Of a stretch of 64,000 nucleotides of DNA, positions 22,513-32,999 are shown piece by piece. A program made the translations under genes and the position numbers. Source of the DNA: Effrenium voratum (Eukaryota > Sar > Dinophyceae > Suessiales > Symbiodiniaceae); the NCBI GenBank assembly GCA_963377175.1, contig CAUJNA010000580.1, positions 824,736 through 888,735 on the forward strand. The letters run 5' to 3'. Below the pieces are notes generated by a model. It made no database searches. It saw nothing but the letters and a program-made list of their open reading frames with translations, and was not told the DNA's origin. Positions within the stretch are counted from its first letter, which is position 1, and every line of letters starts with the position of its first letter.

Positions 22513-22728
22513 CATAGGTGTCCTTTGGGACAAAATAGATGGCGGTGGGTCGAAAATAGGTACCCCAAATGGCTTGCCCTGGCAAGTGGAAGCATGGACC
22601 AAAACCTGTGGTCCGCTGGTGGGTTAATTTTTTGACCCATACCCAAATGGCCCTGGTCAATAGAACAAAACCCATCTAAACCAGTACCTTCTATTTTTGA
22701 TCAAACTAACCTAAACAAGACACCTATG
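22513..22728 (+). mobile_element. Family A MITE split by a family B insertion
   Basis: Left end CATAGGTGTCC and right end GACACCTATG. The inside resumes as GGCCCTGGTCAATAGAACAA after the insertion at 22544-22646, matching the uninterrupted copy at 33000-33107. Confidence 0.82.
22544..22646 (+). mobile_element. Family B MITE nested in family A
   Basis: Ends GGTGGGTCGAAAA and TTTTTTGACCCATACCCA. The host word ATGGC occurs on both sides (22539-22543 and 22647-22651), so the duplication is 4-5 bp. The inside has GGACCAAAACCTGTGGTCC. Confidence 0.85.
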
Positions 22729-24082
22729 GACGTCAACCCTTGGAATGGTCTTGGCAAAAAAAAACCGACGCGGTTCTTTGCTGCCCCTACTCAAAACTGA
22801 ACAGAAGCCAAAAAAATGAAAATCCCAAAAGCTTGCCAAGAAGAGTGAAGGAAAGGATCTGTATGTCCTACTTGGACAGAAAACAACTGAGGGACTCTAT
22901 CAATATTGATGCTCTACGTGGTTTTGTCATTGCTTGCAGCTAAGAGCAACCCTGGTCAACCTTGCGGCCGATCGTCTAAATGTAGAAAAAGGCTCAACAG
23001 TTGTGCAAAATGGGTGCCGTCTGTGATAAGTGGCCACTATGACCACATGAATTCACTATGGGGAGTCTCTTTATCACGGAAAGTGACTCACCCAATCAAC
23101 CAGCAATCAGTGCGAAAAAATTGCACATCTCCCCGGGTGCTCAAGCCAGGAACCTGCTCAGACATCTGGCGTGTTTAGTGTCTTGATCCACTCCCTTCTG
23201 TTTTGCTCATCCCCCCACCTTCCGGCTCAAGCAGGAAGAGAGTACCCAGATTGCTCACGATCGGCAACCAATACTACGAGCTCAAAATCAGCTTGGTGTC
23301 TTTCTTTGGAGAGTGCCCTTTCTGGGATTCGTTTAAAGGGGAACCAAGAGGGAACGAGACAAACCCAGCTTGACTCAACGCCGAACAGGTCTGTGCAGGT
23401 TCGGGTCAAGAGCCGCTGCGACCACTCGCCGGTCATGTTATTTGAGTTACCAAATATACGGGACTCCCTTCCTATTTCTTGCAACCAAAAGGCAACCCAA
23501 AAGAAACCAAGAGGGAAACTCAAAAGGAATGCACAAGGAACGCAGAGGAAACCAGAAGAACGCCCCAAAATCAAACCAGAAGGAAGCGAAAAGAAATGCC
23601 AACGGGAACTTCAGAGAAAACCAAAAGGAACCCCACAAAAACCAAGGAGAAATCATCCAAAGGGAAATCGGAAGGAGACCAAACCAAAGGACCCCCCGCC
23701 ACATCCCGAAGGAGACCATCAAAAGGCAAAGCCGGGCGCCGGGCCGGGGCTCCGCAGCGTCCGCAGCAACGGCTGCTTCTGTGACTTTCCTCGGGTGGAT
23801 AGAGGTTGAATCAAATTGTTTACTTTCCAACCCTTCATACGGCAGCAAAAAGCTTCGCTTTTTCCAGCCCAGTAAACAAGTCGTTTGCTTTCAAATAGTT
23901 TCAAATAGTTTCAATAGTTTCAAATCTGTCCAGTGAACGGAACCACAATTTCAACTTGTTTGCTTTCAACTAGTTGGCTCGCACGGTTTGGGCCAACACT
24001 GTTTCTTCTGAGTTAGGGCCTGCCATCCAGGCATGGCTCCTCACTGGGGATTTCACATTCCAATCCTCCCAGAGACTACAGG
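22729..24082. other. No firm gene; purine-rich tract
   Basis: 22906-23178 is an open plus frame without a recognised motif. 23475-23735 is rich in AACCAAAAGGAA/GAAACC words, giving artificial Lys/Glu-rich frames. 23880-23960 repeats CAAATAGTTTCAA/TTTGCTTTCAA. Confidence 0.45.
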
Positions 24083-24084
24083 TA

Positions 24085-24222
24085 CTGTGGCTGGTTGCGA
24101 AATCCGTTCGCACCACTTTGAAACCATGTGAAACCATGGTTTACTGTTGGTATTTACAGGGGAATCGAATCATTCTAGGGTTTCATGGGTGGCGCGAAAT
24201 GGATTTCGCAACCATCCACAGG
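24085..24222 (+). mobile_element. Family E MITE, TA-flanked
   Basis: Ends CTGTGGCTGGTTGCGAAAT and ATTTCGCAACCATCCACAGG, flanked by TA (24083-24084 and 24223-24224). It contains CCGTTCGCACCACTTTGAAA. Confidence 0.85.
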
Positions 24223-25110
24223 TATCAGTCGAGGACTGAGTCATTTTGACGCGTTGGTGGTGCCACCTCGGGCATGTGTGCAGCTCCTGAAACTTCCTGA
24301 GTGGATTGGCCAAAAACACGTCCAACTTTCTATTTACCCCCAAAATGGTCTTCCCAGCTCAGGGAGTGAGGGACCCTCAAACTTCCCGGAAATCAGTATC
24401 ATGGGTTGCAAAATGGGGTATCATTTTTTTAGGTACCCTTGCTCACTTCTTGCTGGCAAGGTGGCAGGAGCCTTCGATATTGGATGAGTTTTACTGGCGA
24501 AAGGAAACCGCACTTCAACCAAAGAGAGCCAGCACTCCTCGGTTGCTTTCTGCTCCCTGCGAAAAATGATTAACTTTTAGTGGATTAATACGGAAAACCC
24601 ATTAGTTGGCGAAAAGTTACATGTCCTAGCATCCAAGCAGTACGCATCGGCAAGAGGTGCATAAAAGGAGCTAAGCACGCAGCCAAACAACCACCCACGG
24701 GCGATCAGCTGTTCAGCCACCCTCACGCAAGCTTCCATTTGCTTAAGTTTTTTGGGGAAAATAACATATTTCCAGTCACGGGAAAATAAAGAAATATTTG
24801 TTTCAGCAAATTGGAAGTCAAACGCCAGAAAACGAGAGCCAGGCTGGGGCTCCCGGCCGGGATTGCAGTTGAAGCAAGGCCCTGTCATGCAGCAGGGCGC
24901 CAGCCAATCCTCCAGCCAGTCAAGCAGCATGGCCTGGCAAGGTGACAACAGCAAGGCTCTTGGTGTCCAGACTCGGTGACTGCTGCAAAATTAGTTTATT
25001 AAGCTTGGAAAGTAGAGGATGCCATGCAAAAAAAGCGACGTGAAACGTGTATGCATGGCGTATGTGTAGGTGTGTCTTTCGAGGTACCTTCGGCCGGGGG
25101 GGATTGTCGC
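24223..25110. other. No gene; dispersed repeats
   Basis: 24297-24372 (TGAGTGGATTGGCCAAAAA, AAAATGGTCTTCCCA) recurs in part at 47308 and 51702-51795. 24566-24670 matches 57990-58095 (GGAAAACCCAT, AGTTGGC, AAAAGTTA, TCCTAACATCCAAGCA-like words), a subfamily related to F. Confidence 0.55.
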
Positions 25111-25114
25111 AAGT

Positions 25115-25238
25115 GGCCATGGGTCAAAACCCCGTTCCCCCAGTGAACGTCCAAATCCAACCACTAAAATAGGTTCTAAAATGTGTGGTGAATTCGCATA
25201 CCCCAAAATGGGATCCCATTGGTTTGTGACCCACAGCC
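25115..25238 (+). mobile_element. Family C MITE with 4-bp target duplication
   Basis: Ends GGCCATGGGTCAAAA and TTTGTGACCCACAGCC. AAGT flanks both sides (25111-25114 and 25239-25242). Confidence 0.9.
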
Positions 25239-25242
25239 AAGT

Positions 25243-25719
25243 GACCTCCAAACGTTTGGAGCGTTTCATGGCGTTTGGTTCCACACGAAAGGGTTCAACC
25301 CACCAAGCCGGAGAAAGCTCTCCCGAGGCCGTGGAAAGAACAGTCCTTGGCTTCCCACGATAGCCAAGGTGTGTCCTCTTTTCTTGGGACCCCAACAAAT
25401 GTACCTTTGGTTGGCTTCCTGTTGATTTCCCTTTGGTTTCCTTTTGGTATCCTTCTAAAACTACCAATAAAAACACATGCCCACTTGGCTTCCTTGTTCA
25501 ACCTTTGAGACACATGGGGTCTTCTAAACTTGACTTCCACATGTGATCCCTTCGCGCAACAACCTACCGTTGGTTTCCTTCTTGGTACCGACTCAAAAAG
25601 ATAGTGCCTTATTGGTCAACCCAAAACAAAGGTTTTTGCTTTTTGGTTTCCCGATGGCCAATGCAAGGTGGCAGGTCAGCAACCCCTAGTTGGTGGTTTG
25701 GAGCGGTTTGGGGGTCAAA
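25243..25719. other. No gene; pyrimidine-rich tract
   Basis: 25376-25470 is the reverse-strand counterpart of the AACCAAAAGGAA-type tract at 23.5 kb (TTTGGTTTCCTTTTGG). Nothing recognisable elsewhere. Confidence 0.45.
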
Positions 25720-25827
25720 CATAGGTGTCCTTTTAGGGCAAATAGATTGCCCTGGTAGATGATGAAACCACCAGGTAAACCAGGGCCATGCTATTTTTCC
25801 CCCAAAACAACCAAAAAGGACACCTAT
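25720..25827 (+). mobile_element. Family A MITE
   Basis: Ends CATAGGTGTCC and GGACACCTAT. The inside has GGTAGATGATGAAACCACC and GGGCCATGCTATTTTTCCCC. The flanks GGGTCAAA and TGGGTGAA are only partly alike. Confidence 0.85.
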
Positions 25828-26195
25828 CTGGGTGAAGTTTTTTTGTTCACCAACCTGACATAAGCTGCTGGTTGGGGGGCAATTCCCCACATAAACCACG
25901 ATTTGGGGTGAATTCGGTCGTGTGAGGTTGTTATAATTCACCCAGATCCAATTCCCCATTCGCACTGACGCGAATGGGCCTCTGGTAGGTTTTGGACTTG
26001 GCAGGCCCTGAGCGCACCACAAGGGAGCAGCCCGACCTCACCGGTTTCAATCCTGGTTCTTATTGAGGGTAAACCTGAAGCGGGAAGTCTCGAGGTTGCC
26101 TGCCCCGGCCAGGCCGCCGGCCGCGGCGCGCGCTGGGCTGCGGGTGCTGCGAGCCGTGGGGTGTTGTCTGCGTTTTGACACGTACGTGGGGCCCA
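25828..26195. other. No confident gene
   Basis: 26090-26160 is GC-rich. No recognisable motif on either strand. Confidence 0.4.
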
Positions 26196-26350
26196 TGCAT
26201 ATATATACATATATATATATATGTCTGTCTGTTTATATCTATTTATTTAGTGTATTTTTACTTATTTATTTACTTATTTGTTTGTTTACTTGTTTATTGA
26301 CTTATTTATCTATTTATTTACATATATATGTATATATATATATACATATC
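26196..26350 (+). repeat. TA / TTTA low-complexity tract
   Basis: TATA runs at both ends enclose TTTATTTA and TTTGTTTG words. The tract directly abuts the start of the reverse-transcriptase relic and may have destroyed its upstream part. Confidence 0.9.
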
Positions 26351-27170
26351 ATCAGCAGAGCCATCAACAAAATCCACAGAGAAATTGAGCCGATGATGCC
26401 TAGGATCCAGTATGATGCTGCTGAGTCTGAGGCTTTGCCACCAACGCTGGCACGCGATGTCGCGTGTCTGCAAGCAGACACTTCGAAGCTTTTGGTCGAA
26501 GCCGCTCGCGGCGTTTCGGCAACCCAGAGGATCTGCAGGAAGCATGGATTGCTTTTAAACTTCTCCAAGGGCAAATCAGAAGATCTGCTAAAGCTGCACC
26601 GGCCGCAGTCAGCAGCAATTCGGCGCAGATTGCACTTTGATGAGGCCGGACAGCTCGCTTTTGAACCGGGCAATCGCTGGAGCATGGAACAATAACAATG
26701 AAGGGCGGCTCGTTACCGATGCTGAGGCGCTTCGCACACTGAAACAACCTTCAGCTGGAGTCATTATCCGTGTCAATAGACATCGGTACTGGCGAAGATT
26801 CCTGCAGCACGCACCAAATGAGTTGCAGCTCCTTGTCATAGACGAGGACAAGTACCTCAAACAGTCCTATCTCGAGTTGGTCAAGCACGACCTTGCCTGG
26901 TTAAAAGAATGCTCGCCAGACTCTTTCCAAGGCGACCCCTCACCTTAGGTTCATTTGCAAAAATGGGCTGCAAGAGCTGGTTGGGGAGATTCCAAATGGG
27001 AAAGGAATCAGCTTTTGATTAGAGTCAAGCAGAGATTCAAGCAGTCAGTGTCTGACTGCAGAGATTCTAAATGGTTGAGTCAAGCAGTCAGTGTTGATTC
27101 AGACCGGTTACGAGGAGTGGCGCAATCGCTTCGAAACAACCCGGCTTTGAGGCTGGAGGTGTTCTGAGCG
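26347..27170 (+). pseudogene. Decayed LINE reverse transcriptase, C-terminal half
   Basis: The frame from 26347 reads TLARDVACLQADTSKLL, RICRKHGLLLNFSKGKSE, PQSAAIRRRL, as expected just after the YADD motif of non-LTR reverse transcriptases; the ARDVAC position stands where ADD should be, so the active site is lost. At about 26690 the frame shifts to 26637-26948 (RYWRRFLQHAPNELQLL, LVKHDLAWLKECSP), then again to 26955-27167. These are the connection/thumb-like parts seen in dinoflagellate LINEs, from memory. The upstream fingers and palm are missing. The zinc finger and methyltransferase-like parts follow. Confidence 0.7.
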
Positions 27171-27208
27171 CCGACAGCGCAGTTGCAAAGCCCGATTTTC
27201 TGAGGCTG

Positions 27209-27535
27209 CACAGATGCGAGTTTTGCAACCAGAGTTTTGACACAGCTGCTGCTTTGTCAGTGCATGCGTACAAGAAGCACAGCGCCTTCTCGATTTGCAG
27301 GCGCTATGTCGGCAATGGCACAGTTTGTCACGCTTGCGTGAGGAATTTCATTCCATTGCCAGATTGCGACAGCACTTGCAATATGCACCAAACACATACT
27401 TGCAGCGTTTGCAGTACTGGGCAAAGCCACTTGATGACACGTGTTTCAGTCCAGCCGCATTTGCCAACGTTTGCCCGGCCCGGTTTTGCCCCCTGTCCCT
27501 TGTGAAGACAGGCATGGTTGGGAGGCTCCGGTTGT
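27209..27535 (+). pseudogene. Zinc-finger segment of the decayed LINE
   Basis: The frame reads HRCEFCNQSFDTAAAL, SVHAYKKHS, a C2H2 finger (C-x2-C, F, L, H-x4-H), followed by GTVCHACVRNF, a second Cys pair. At about 27345 the good frame moves to another phase (ARLRQHLQYAPNTYLQRLQY). This finger lies between reverse transcriptase and methyltransferase-like parts and probably bound nucleic acid in the active ancestor. At least one frameshift makes it non-functional. Confidence 0.65.
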
Positions 27536-27669
27536 AGCAGCCGTTGAGTGTGACGAGGGTGCCCGCTGTCAGTCGCGCACCTGGCCAGAATAAATCTGCT
27601 TTGATTCGCTTGAACCGCCTGACATTGCTCTTCTCCTTGGTACTCACGCAGCTGTCACACAGGCAGTGA

Positions 27670-28577
27670 AACAAAGCTATGATGATTTCTGCAGTTTGTG
27701 GCAGCACGAGCGCAGTGACATTTCAGCGTATGAAACAGTCCTTGCATGGCATGAGAACTTTCTGCGGCCTTTTTGACACTCCAGAAACCAGCGGCATGCG
27801 ATGCAAAGCACTCGCGCTTTTGCCAAGCTGGGTCAGAGATGTAAGGCGAAGTGTCACTTTTGGGGGCAGAGCCACTCTTCAGGACATTGCCGACTTTGTT
27901 CCTTATTTGAGGGTTTGCTTTTGTGTTATTTCTCTCTTGTCGGGGGGAAGAAGGGAAAACGATGTTCGGCATTGGACTGAAGGGTTTTGTGAATCTCGCC
28001 CTTTTCACATTACTGTTGTCAGTGTTAACATTCTCACTGACGCTACTCAGTTTGACATGCTCAACCCAGCAGTTGTTGACACTTGGGTCGGACATATTCG
28101 ATCTGGACGGGTTCTAGCTGCTCTCATTTTCCCCCCTTCTCAGAGCTGGGCTCCAGCTCTTGCTGATGCCCAGACGAAGGCAGAACACGGTCCTCCTAAC
28201 CCCCGGCTGTGCAACATGCCTAGGGGCTTATCTCGTTTGAGTGCTCGACAACTAAGGCGCGTGAGTGTTGCGAGCTGTTTGCTTCAGGTTTGTCTTGTTG
28301 CGTGTGAGTGTGTCCGGGTTGGCGCTTCATGTGTTGTCGAACACCCTGATGAAACATCTTCACGTTGCTCACCCTCGATTTGGCGGCTTCCGCAGATGCG
28401 TTGGCTTGTACAGGCCCTTTTTTCGAGGTGTCACAGCATCATGACGCGGCCTTTGTGTGCCGCCTCTGCCACGCAAATGCGCCTTCTCTCGCACTGTTTT
28501 CCACCGTTGGCTTCAAGGCTCGCCGAAGGACAGTTGCCAACCGGTGCCCATTTGCATCCGCAAACGCTGAAAGGTGA
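27670..28577 (+). pseudogene. Decayed cytosine-methyltransferase-like domain of the LINE
   Basis: First a short frame (SYDDFCSLWQHERSDISAYE, WHENFLRPF), then from about 27830 a long frame reads VISLLSGGRRENDV (motif I, SLFSG-like), ITVVSVNI (motif II-like), DMLNP, RVLAALIFPPSQSW (position of motif IV, normally PPC), and VVEHPDE then SIWRLPQM. C5 methyltransferases use the Cys of the PC motif; here it is Ser-Gln, so catalysis is not expected. Retrotransposons carrying such domains are reported from Symbiodinium. Frameshifts and the missing Cys mark it as a relic. Confidence 0.65.
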
Positions 28578-28674
28578 GGATTGCCAATAACAGTTCACGA
28601 CCTGTGCAGCTTGCATGTTTTCTTTCTCTTCGTTGTGTCGTGGTTTTGCTTTGACTCTTGTTGATGCTGCACAG

Positions 28675-28874
28675 GGAAAGGTTGACAGGAGGGAGGATTG
28701 CGCTGTTGATAAAGATTTTCTTCAGCAGATCGCCCAAATTCAGTATAGCTCTGAGTTGTCTGGGGGAGAGCGGAGGCAGTGATTTCAAGATTGGAGCTCA
28801 AGTAGCCCCAGAGGAATTCGTTTTCGATCAGCATGTGGCGCGGATTGATCCCCTTAGCCGTGTGGAAGAGAAGA
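28675..28874 (+). pseudogene. Coding-like stretch after an intron-like gap
   Basis: After a pyrimidine-rich tract ending GCACAG the frame reads GKVDRREDCAVDKDFLQQIA, QIQYSSELSGGE, then after a one-base shift GGSDFKIGAQVAPEEFVFDQ, HVARIDPLSRVEEK. It may be the C-terminal part of the methyltransferase-like LINE or a host exon. The family is not recognised. The upstream interval 28574-28674 starts GTGAGG and ends CAG. Confidence 0.4.
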
Positions 28875-28876
28875 CA

Positions 28877-29060
28877 TACATATATCTATACATATACAGA
28901 TATATACATATGTACAGATACATGCATACATACATATATATACTATATATATACATGGTCAAGATAGGGTACTCACAAACATTGTGGGTTTCTATTTTGG
29001 GTGTCCCTGTAAACAAAGTGAAACAGGTTCCCACCCCCGCAAAAAAAAAAAAAAAAAAAA
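28877..29060 (+). repeat. TA-rich microsatellite and A run
   Basis: ATACATATA-type words at 28877-28960, and a pure run of about 20 A at 29041-29060. The A run could be a retroposon tail but no clear element precedes it. Confidence 0.85.
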
Positions 29061-29584
29061 CTAAATGGCGATAACCTCTCTCCCCCAACACTGGCTGGTG
29101 GACAGACTTCTTTTTGTTGATGTCCAAAGAGGGCCCACATAAAGTCATGCCAAGACACATCCACACCGCACCGATTCTCCCCATTTCACCAAGAGAATGT
29201 CTACTGGAGGTCGCTCGTGCTTCCTTAACCGTCGCTCTAGAATTTGGAAGCAACTTGAAAGGTCGCTCCATCAATCAAAAAGTCCTGTTCACTTGGTTCT
29301 TGCTATGTTGCTCAGTGCCGGTTGGGTGATGTAGAGCCTGGCTGAAGGTGCTGTAAATCCTGTTCATTCGTGGGTCCCCCAAAATGGCCATCAAGGTCCT
29401 GGATTTGTTTCATACAGGCTCTTACTCTTACAATACGCCGTGTCAAGCCCCTGGACAAACACCTCCCAGCAAATGAGCAAACACGTCTTTGTTGATGCTT
29501 TTCAATTGCAACATCATCTTGCCCAGTGCGGACCCTTTTGACTGACAGCCTCACAGCCACCTTGGGCGCTGGAAGGGAGGTTTA
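29061..29584. other. No confident gene
   Basis: Open frames at 29114-29329 (plus) and 29312-29560 (minus) have plausible composition but no recognisable motif. Confidence 0.35.
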
Positions 29585-29989
29585 TTAACAGCGGTCAAGC
29601 TCCAGCCACAGACTTCGCGGTCGAGTGAAAGGGAGAGCGAAAGGGAACCGATCGATTCCTTCAAAGGATCGGGCTACATATTCCAGGAGAAAAGCTTGTT
29701 TGCGGTGTTTGGGAGCAATGTCCTGTAGATTTTCCTGGAACCAAACCCTTGGATTCACTCCTCTGATCACGAGTCCAGGCAGGGAGATCACGCTAACCGA
29801 GCCGACTTTGGGCATGGGCGACGCGTCGCCGCACCGATGCAAGCGATCGCATCTGGCTGTTAACCACTCATAAATCAGCGAGGGCTCAAGCCCGCGATGG
29901 GACATTGCCCAGCATTGAGACTTGCCTTGTGTGAACTTCCACTTCTGAACATGTCTTGTTTTGCCTCCAACATGATCAGGACAGCTCAA
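29585..29989 (-). CDS. Candidate exon, unknown protein
   Basis: A 134-residue minus frame with protein-like text (LIYEWLTARCDRLHRCG, VSVISLPGLVIRGVNPRVWF, RKQAFLLEYVARSFEGIDRF). Its first codon is TTG, so it would be an internal exon. Family not recognised. It may be chance. Confidence 0.3.
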   Translation of the reverse strand: MSCPDHVGGKTRHVQKWKFTQGKSQCWAMSHRGLEPSLIYEWLTARCDRLHRCGDASPMPKVGSVSVISLPGLVIRGVNPRVWFQENLQDIAPKHRKQAFLLEYVARSFEGIDRFPFALPFTRPRSLWLELDRC

Positions 29990-30756
29990 ATGGGTTCACC
30001 GCCCGTCTCACGGCGCCCTAAGGGAGCCTGCCCGAAGGCCGGGCTGCACCACGTGCTCTTCGCCTGGGAATGTGCCAACCCCCCTGCTCCAAATGCTTGG
30101 TTTCAAGGCGACTCAAAAAAGGCGCCCCGGATTTGGCTCCTGCTGCAAAAGCCAATCACTCTTTTGCTCTATTTGCTGCATGCACGAGTATGGACATGTG
30201 CTACATGCATTGCAATACGCATTGGCGAGCTACCTGCAATGATCCACTAGGAAATTCATGTCTCTGCCACGGCCCAACTGACGCAAAATTCATCGCTCCT
30301 AACAGCTCCCCGCGGCAAAGGATGCTGCAAATGGGGACTCGGGATATCATTTAGAGGTCTCAGGCATCCCTCTCTTGATGGCTATTGCCCCCACCAACAG
30401 CAAGTTGGTCAACTTGTTGATAGTGGGGAACCACCGTTTGAAAAAAAGCAAGAGAAAGAAACTCAAAGGTTCAAGATCCAACCAAACAGCCAGCTGCTCT
30501 CTAAGACTTCTTAAGACTCGCCAAACCTCGTGTTCCATTGGTGTCCCCCCTTAAACCAACCCAAAAGAGGGTTTATCTCAACAAATAAAAAAGACAACAT
30601 CCAAATAAAGCATGCAGTTGGCTCTCCTCCAAAAAAACAACACATCAAAAAAACGCGAAGAAACGCACGAAGTCCCAAACAAACAAAAAACAACGTTGGT
30701 TCCGCCCCCCCAGACAAAAGAAGAAACAAAAACGCAAAAATAAAAAATGAAAATAA
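29990..30756. other. No confident gene
   Basis: 30590-30756 is A-rich with AAAAACAAC words. The remainder has short frames of mixed composition. Confidence 0.4.
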
Positions 30757-30786
30757 AAGCACACAGAGACAGAGAGACAGAGAGAA

Positions 30787-30845
<59 letters not shown>

Positions 30846-30866
30846 GAGACAGAAAGAGAGAGAGAA

Positions 30867-30924
<58 letters not shown>

Positions 30925-30945
30925 AGGGAGGGAGGGAGAGAGACT
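30757..30945 (+). repeat. (GA)n microsatellite
   Basis: AGAGAG with scattered AAAG and ACAG, ending in GGGA units. It produces artificial RERERE frames. Confidence 0.97.
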
Positions 30946-32237
30946 TGCCGCCTGGCAGCCTGCAGCCTTCAGCCTGCGCCCGCGCCTAGGCCCAGCAGCC
31001 TGCGCCGCGCCTCAGGGCCCGCTTGGCTCCACCTCAGCGACCCCAACAGCATCACCAGTTACATGTGGGGATTGTTCTGATGTGTGTGTTTCATCCTCAG
31101 AAAGCAACGATTTACGAGCAACCTGGTCAAAAGATGATTTTTATAGCATGTTTACTGGTGGGGCCCCAAAGGCGAGGCGCAGCGACCTTCAGGGGGGCAT
31201 CATTTGTCGGGTCAGTGGGTCAGGGGACGTGGAAGGTTTTCCCGACCTTGTTCCCTCCAACTTGTTTGTTCCCTCCAGCCAACAAGTTTGCTCCCCACTG
31301 AAAGGGGCATGGCAATTAGTGAGTGGGTAATAACTTGGATTATAACCCACTTGCCATGATTGGAAGTCTTGCAACCAGGCGAATTAACCACTTATATATT
31401 GTTTCTATTTATTTATGTGTGTGTGTGTGTTTCTTTAAAAAGAAGCAAAACAAACACTCCCCGATCGCCCCTTTAAGTACAAGTACCCTAAGGGGACCGG
31501 GCTCATGAAACCTTCGGGGGGAGGACCATGGCCAAAAAGCGCCAAAGGGGAAGGAGAACCATGGGCCCCCAGTATGGTAGGAGAACCTAATAATGGGAGA
31601 ATCCCGGCCCAAAAGCGCCCAAAAATCATGATCATAATAGCCTCCCACCGATTAACGGAAGGAACCTGACGTTTCGGAGAGGTCCTGGTTTGGACAATTG
31701 TCCTTTTAAAGGAACGTCAGGTTCGAGGAAAAAAAGGGTGAGAGGGTAATGGCCAAACGCGCTTCACTGGACTTGAGGGCACACGAAATAGCTCGCGAGT
31801 TCAAGTAAGTGGCTGGAATGGAAACCGGGCAATGCCCCAGTCAAATCTTTGTTCGTACACCTGCCATTTCAAGGAGTCTCTAACAACCCAGTCACATCAG
31901 GCTCTTTCTGACAAAAGGGAAAATATCCCATATGCAATTCACCGACATTTGCACTTGTCTTGACTCTGAGGCAGCTGGCTGCTGCCAGTTGAGCCGCATT
32001 GGCCCTCCTGGAACGTGCTTTGTAATTATGCGAGGCTCAAGACCCCCTCAACTGAAATGGGGGGTTCTTGACATTGTCCCCCCCCCCCCAAGAAAAAACA
32101 TGCGGCGCAGTTGTCCGCTTGCACGTCTCCAAATCAGCGAGAAGGACCAGCTTCTAGGGCTTTTGGAGCTCATGAGCCCCAATGTCATGAGGATTTGGGT
32201 GAGTCTCGCCCCCTTTTCTCTAGAGAGTTTGACTTCA
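30946..32237. other. No gene; two small foldbacks
   Basis: 31308-31358 is an inverted repeat (CATGGCAA and GTGGGTAATAA against TTATAACCCAC and TTGCCATG). 31662-31725 has perfect 12-bp arms GAACCTGACGTT and AACGTCAGGTTC. A C run lies at 32078-32088. No recognisable gene. Confidence 0.5.
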
Positions 32238-32241
32238 CACA

Positions 32242-32340
32242 CCGTGGGTCAAAAATCGGTTAACCCCAAAATGAAACCCTGGTAAATGGAACCAAGGACT
32301 ACACCAGCGGTCCCCTAGTGGTCTAATTTTGGCCCATGCC
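32242..32340 (+). mobile_element. Family B MITE with 4-bp target duplication
   Basis: Ends CCGTGGGTCAAAAATCGG and AATTTTGGCCCATGCC. CACA flanks both sides (32238-32241 and 32341-32344). The inside has CCTGGTAAATGGAACCAAGG. Confidence 0.78.
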
Positions 32341-32405
32341 CACAAAAGAATAAGGTAAGGAACTCGCATTTTGGGGTTTCGACTCCATGTCGCAAGAGAT
32401 GACCG

Positions 32406-32519
32406 CAAGGTTCCACTGTTTGACTACCCCAGGGCTTAAACCCAGGGGTGGCTCATTCCCCCCAAAAGGAGAACCCCTGGGTTTAATTCTACCCTGGGGA
32501 GTCAAACAGTGGAACCCTG
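32406..32519. mobile_element. Foldback transposon with perfect 8-bp target duplication
   Basis: Arms of about 40 bp (GGTTCCACTGTTTGACT, CCCCAGGG and GGGTTTA parts) face each other around about 22 bp. Ends are CAAGGTTCC and GGAACCCTG. GATGACCG is repeated exactly at 32398-32405 and 32520-32527. An 8-bp duplication points to hAT-type mobilisation. It is nearly undecayed, so it looks young. Confidence 0.9.
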
Positions 32520-32527
32520 GATGACCG

Positions 32528-32991
32528 AGCCTCGAGATGCTTTTTTCGTGCCGAGCTCACGCGCGGCGTCGAGGCGTCGAGTCGAACAAACCCGGCCGGC
32601 TCCACGCTTCTTTGGCCAGTCCAATGCCGGCGGGTAGAAGTCCGCAATGGACCTGCGCCTTGGCATGGGATGGCCAAGAACAGCTCGGCGCCCGCTTCAT
32701 TTTCCATGTCCCTTTCTTGCGCTGCCAGTCATTTCCCTACTCCCTTCGTGTCCTTTGGTGCCCTTTGTTTCCCTTTCATTCCCACCCCAAGAAGGAGAAA
32801 CACACCAGCGTAGACCCCAGAGAGTGAAACCCGGCGGAGGATTGCGCCTCAAACGGCACCCCCCCGAAGAGCGCGCCAAACAGCTGCCCCCGGCACCCAG
32901 CCGGGAAAAATCTCGCGAATCCATTTCCCCAAATTGTATATTAGAAGTTAGAACCCCATAAAGCTTTCAGCTAGGGGAAAAAGACAATTGC
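32528..32991. other. No confident gene
   Basis: 32530-32700 is GC-rich and open on both strands. 32715-32790 is pyrimidine-rich (CCCTTTG, TTTCCC). Confidence 0.4.
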
Positions 32992-32999
32992 CTCCAGTC

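Noticed and set aside
23370..23940. Lys/Glu/Asn-rich ORF of 188 residues
   Set aside because: Low-complexity AACCAAAAGGAA-type tract open in several frames; a similar tract occurs on the other strand at 25.4 kb.
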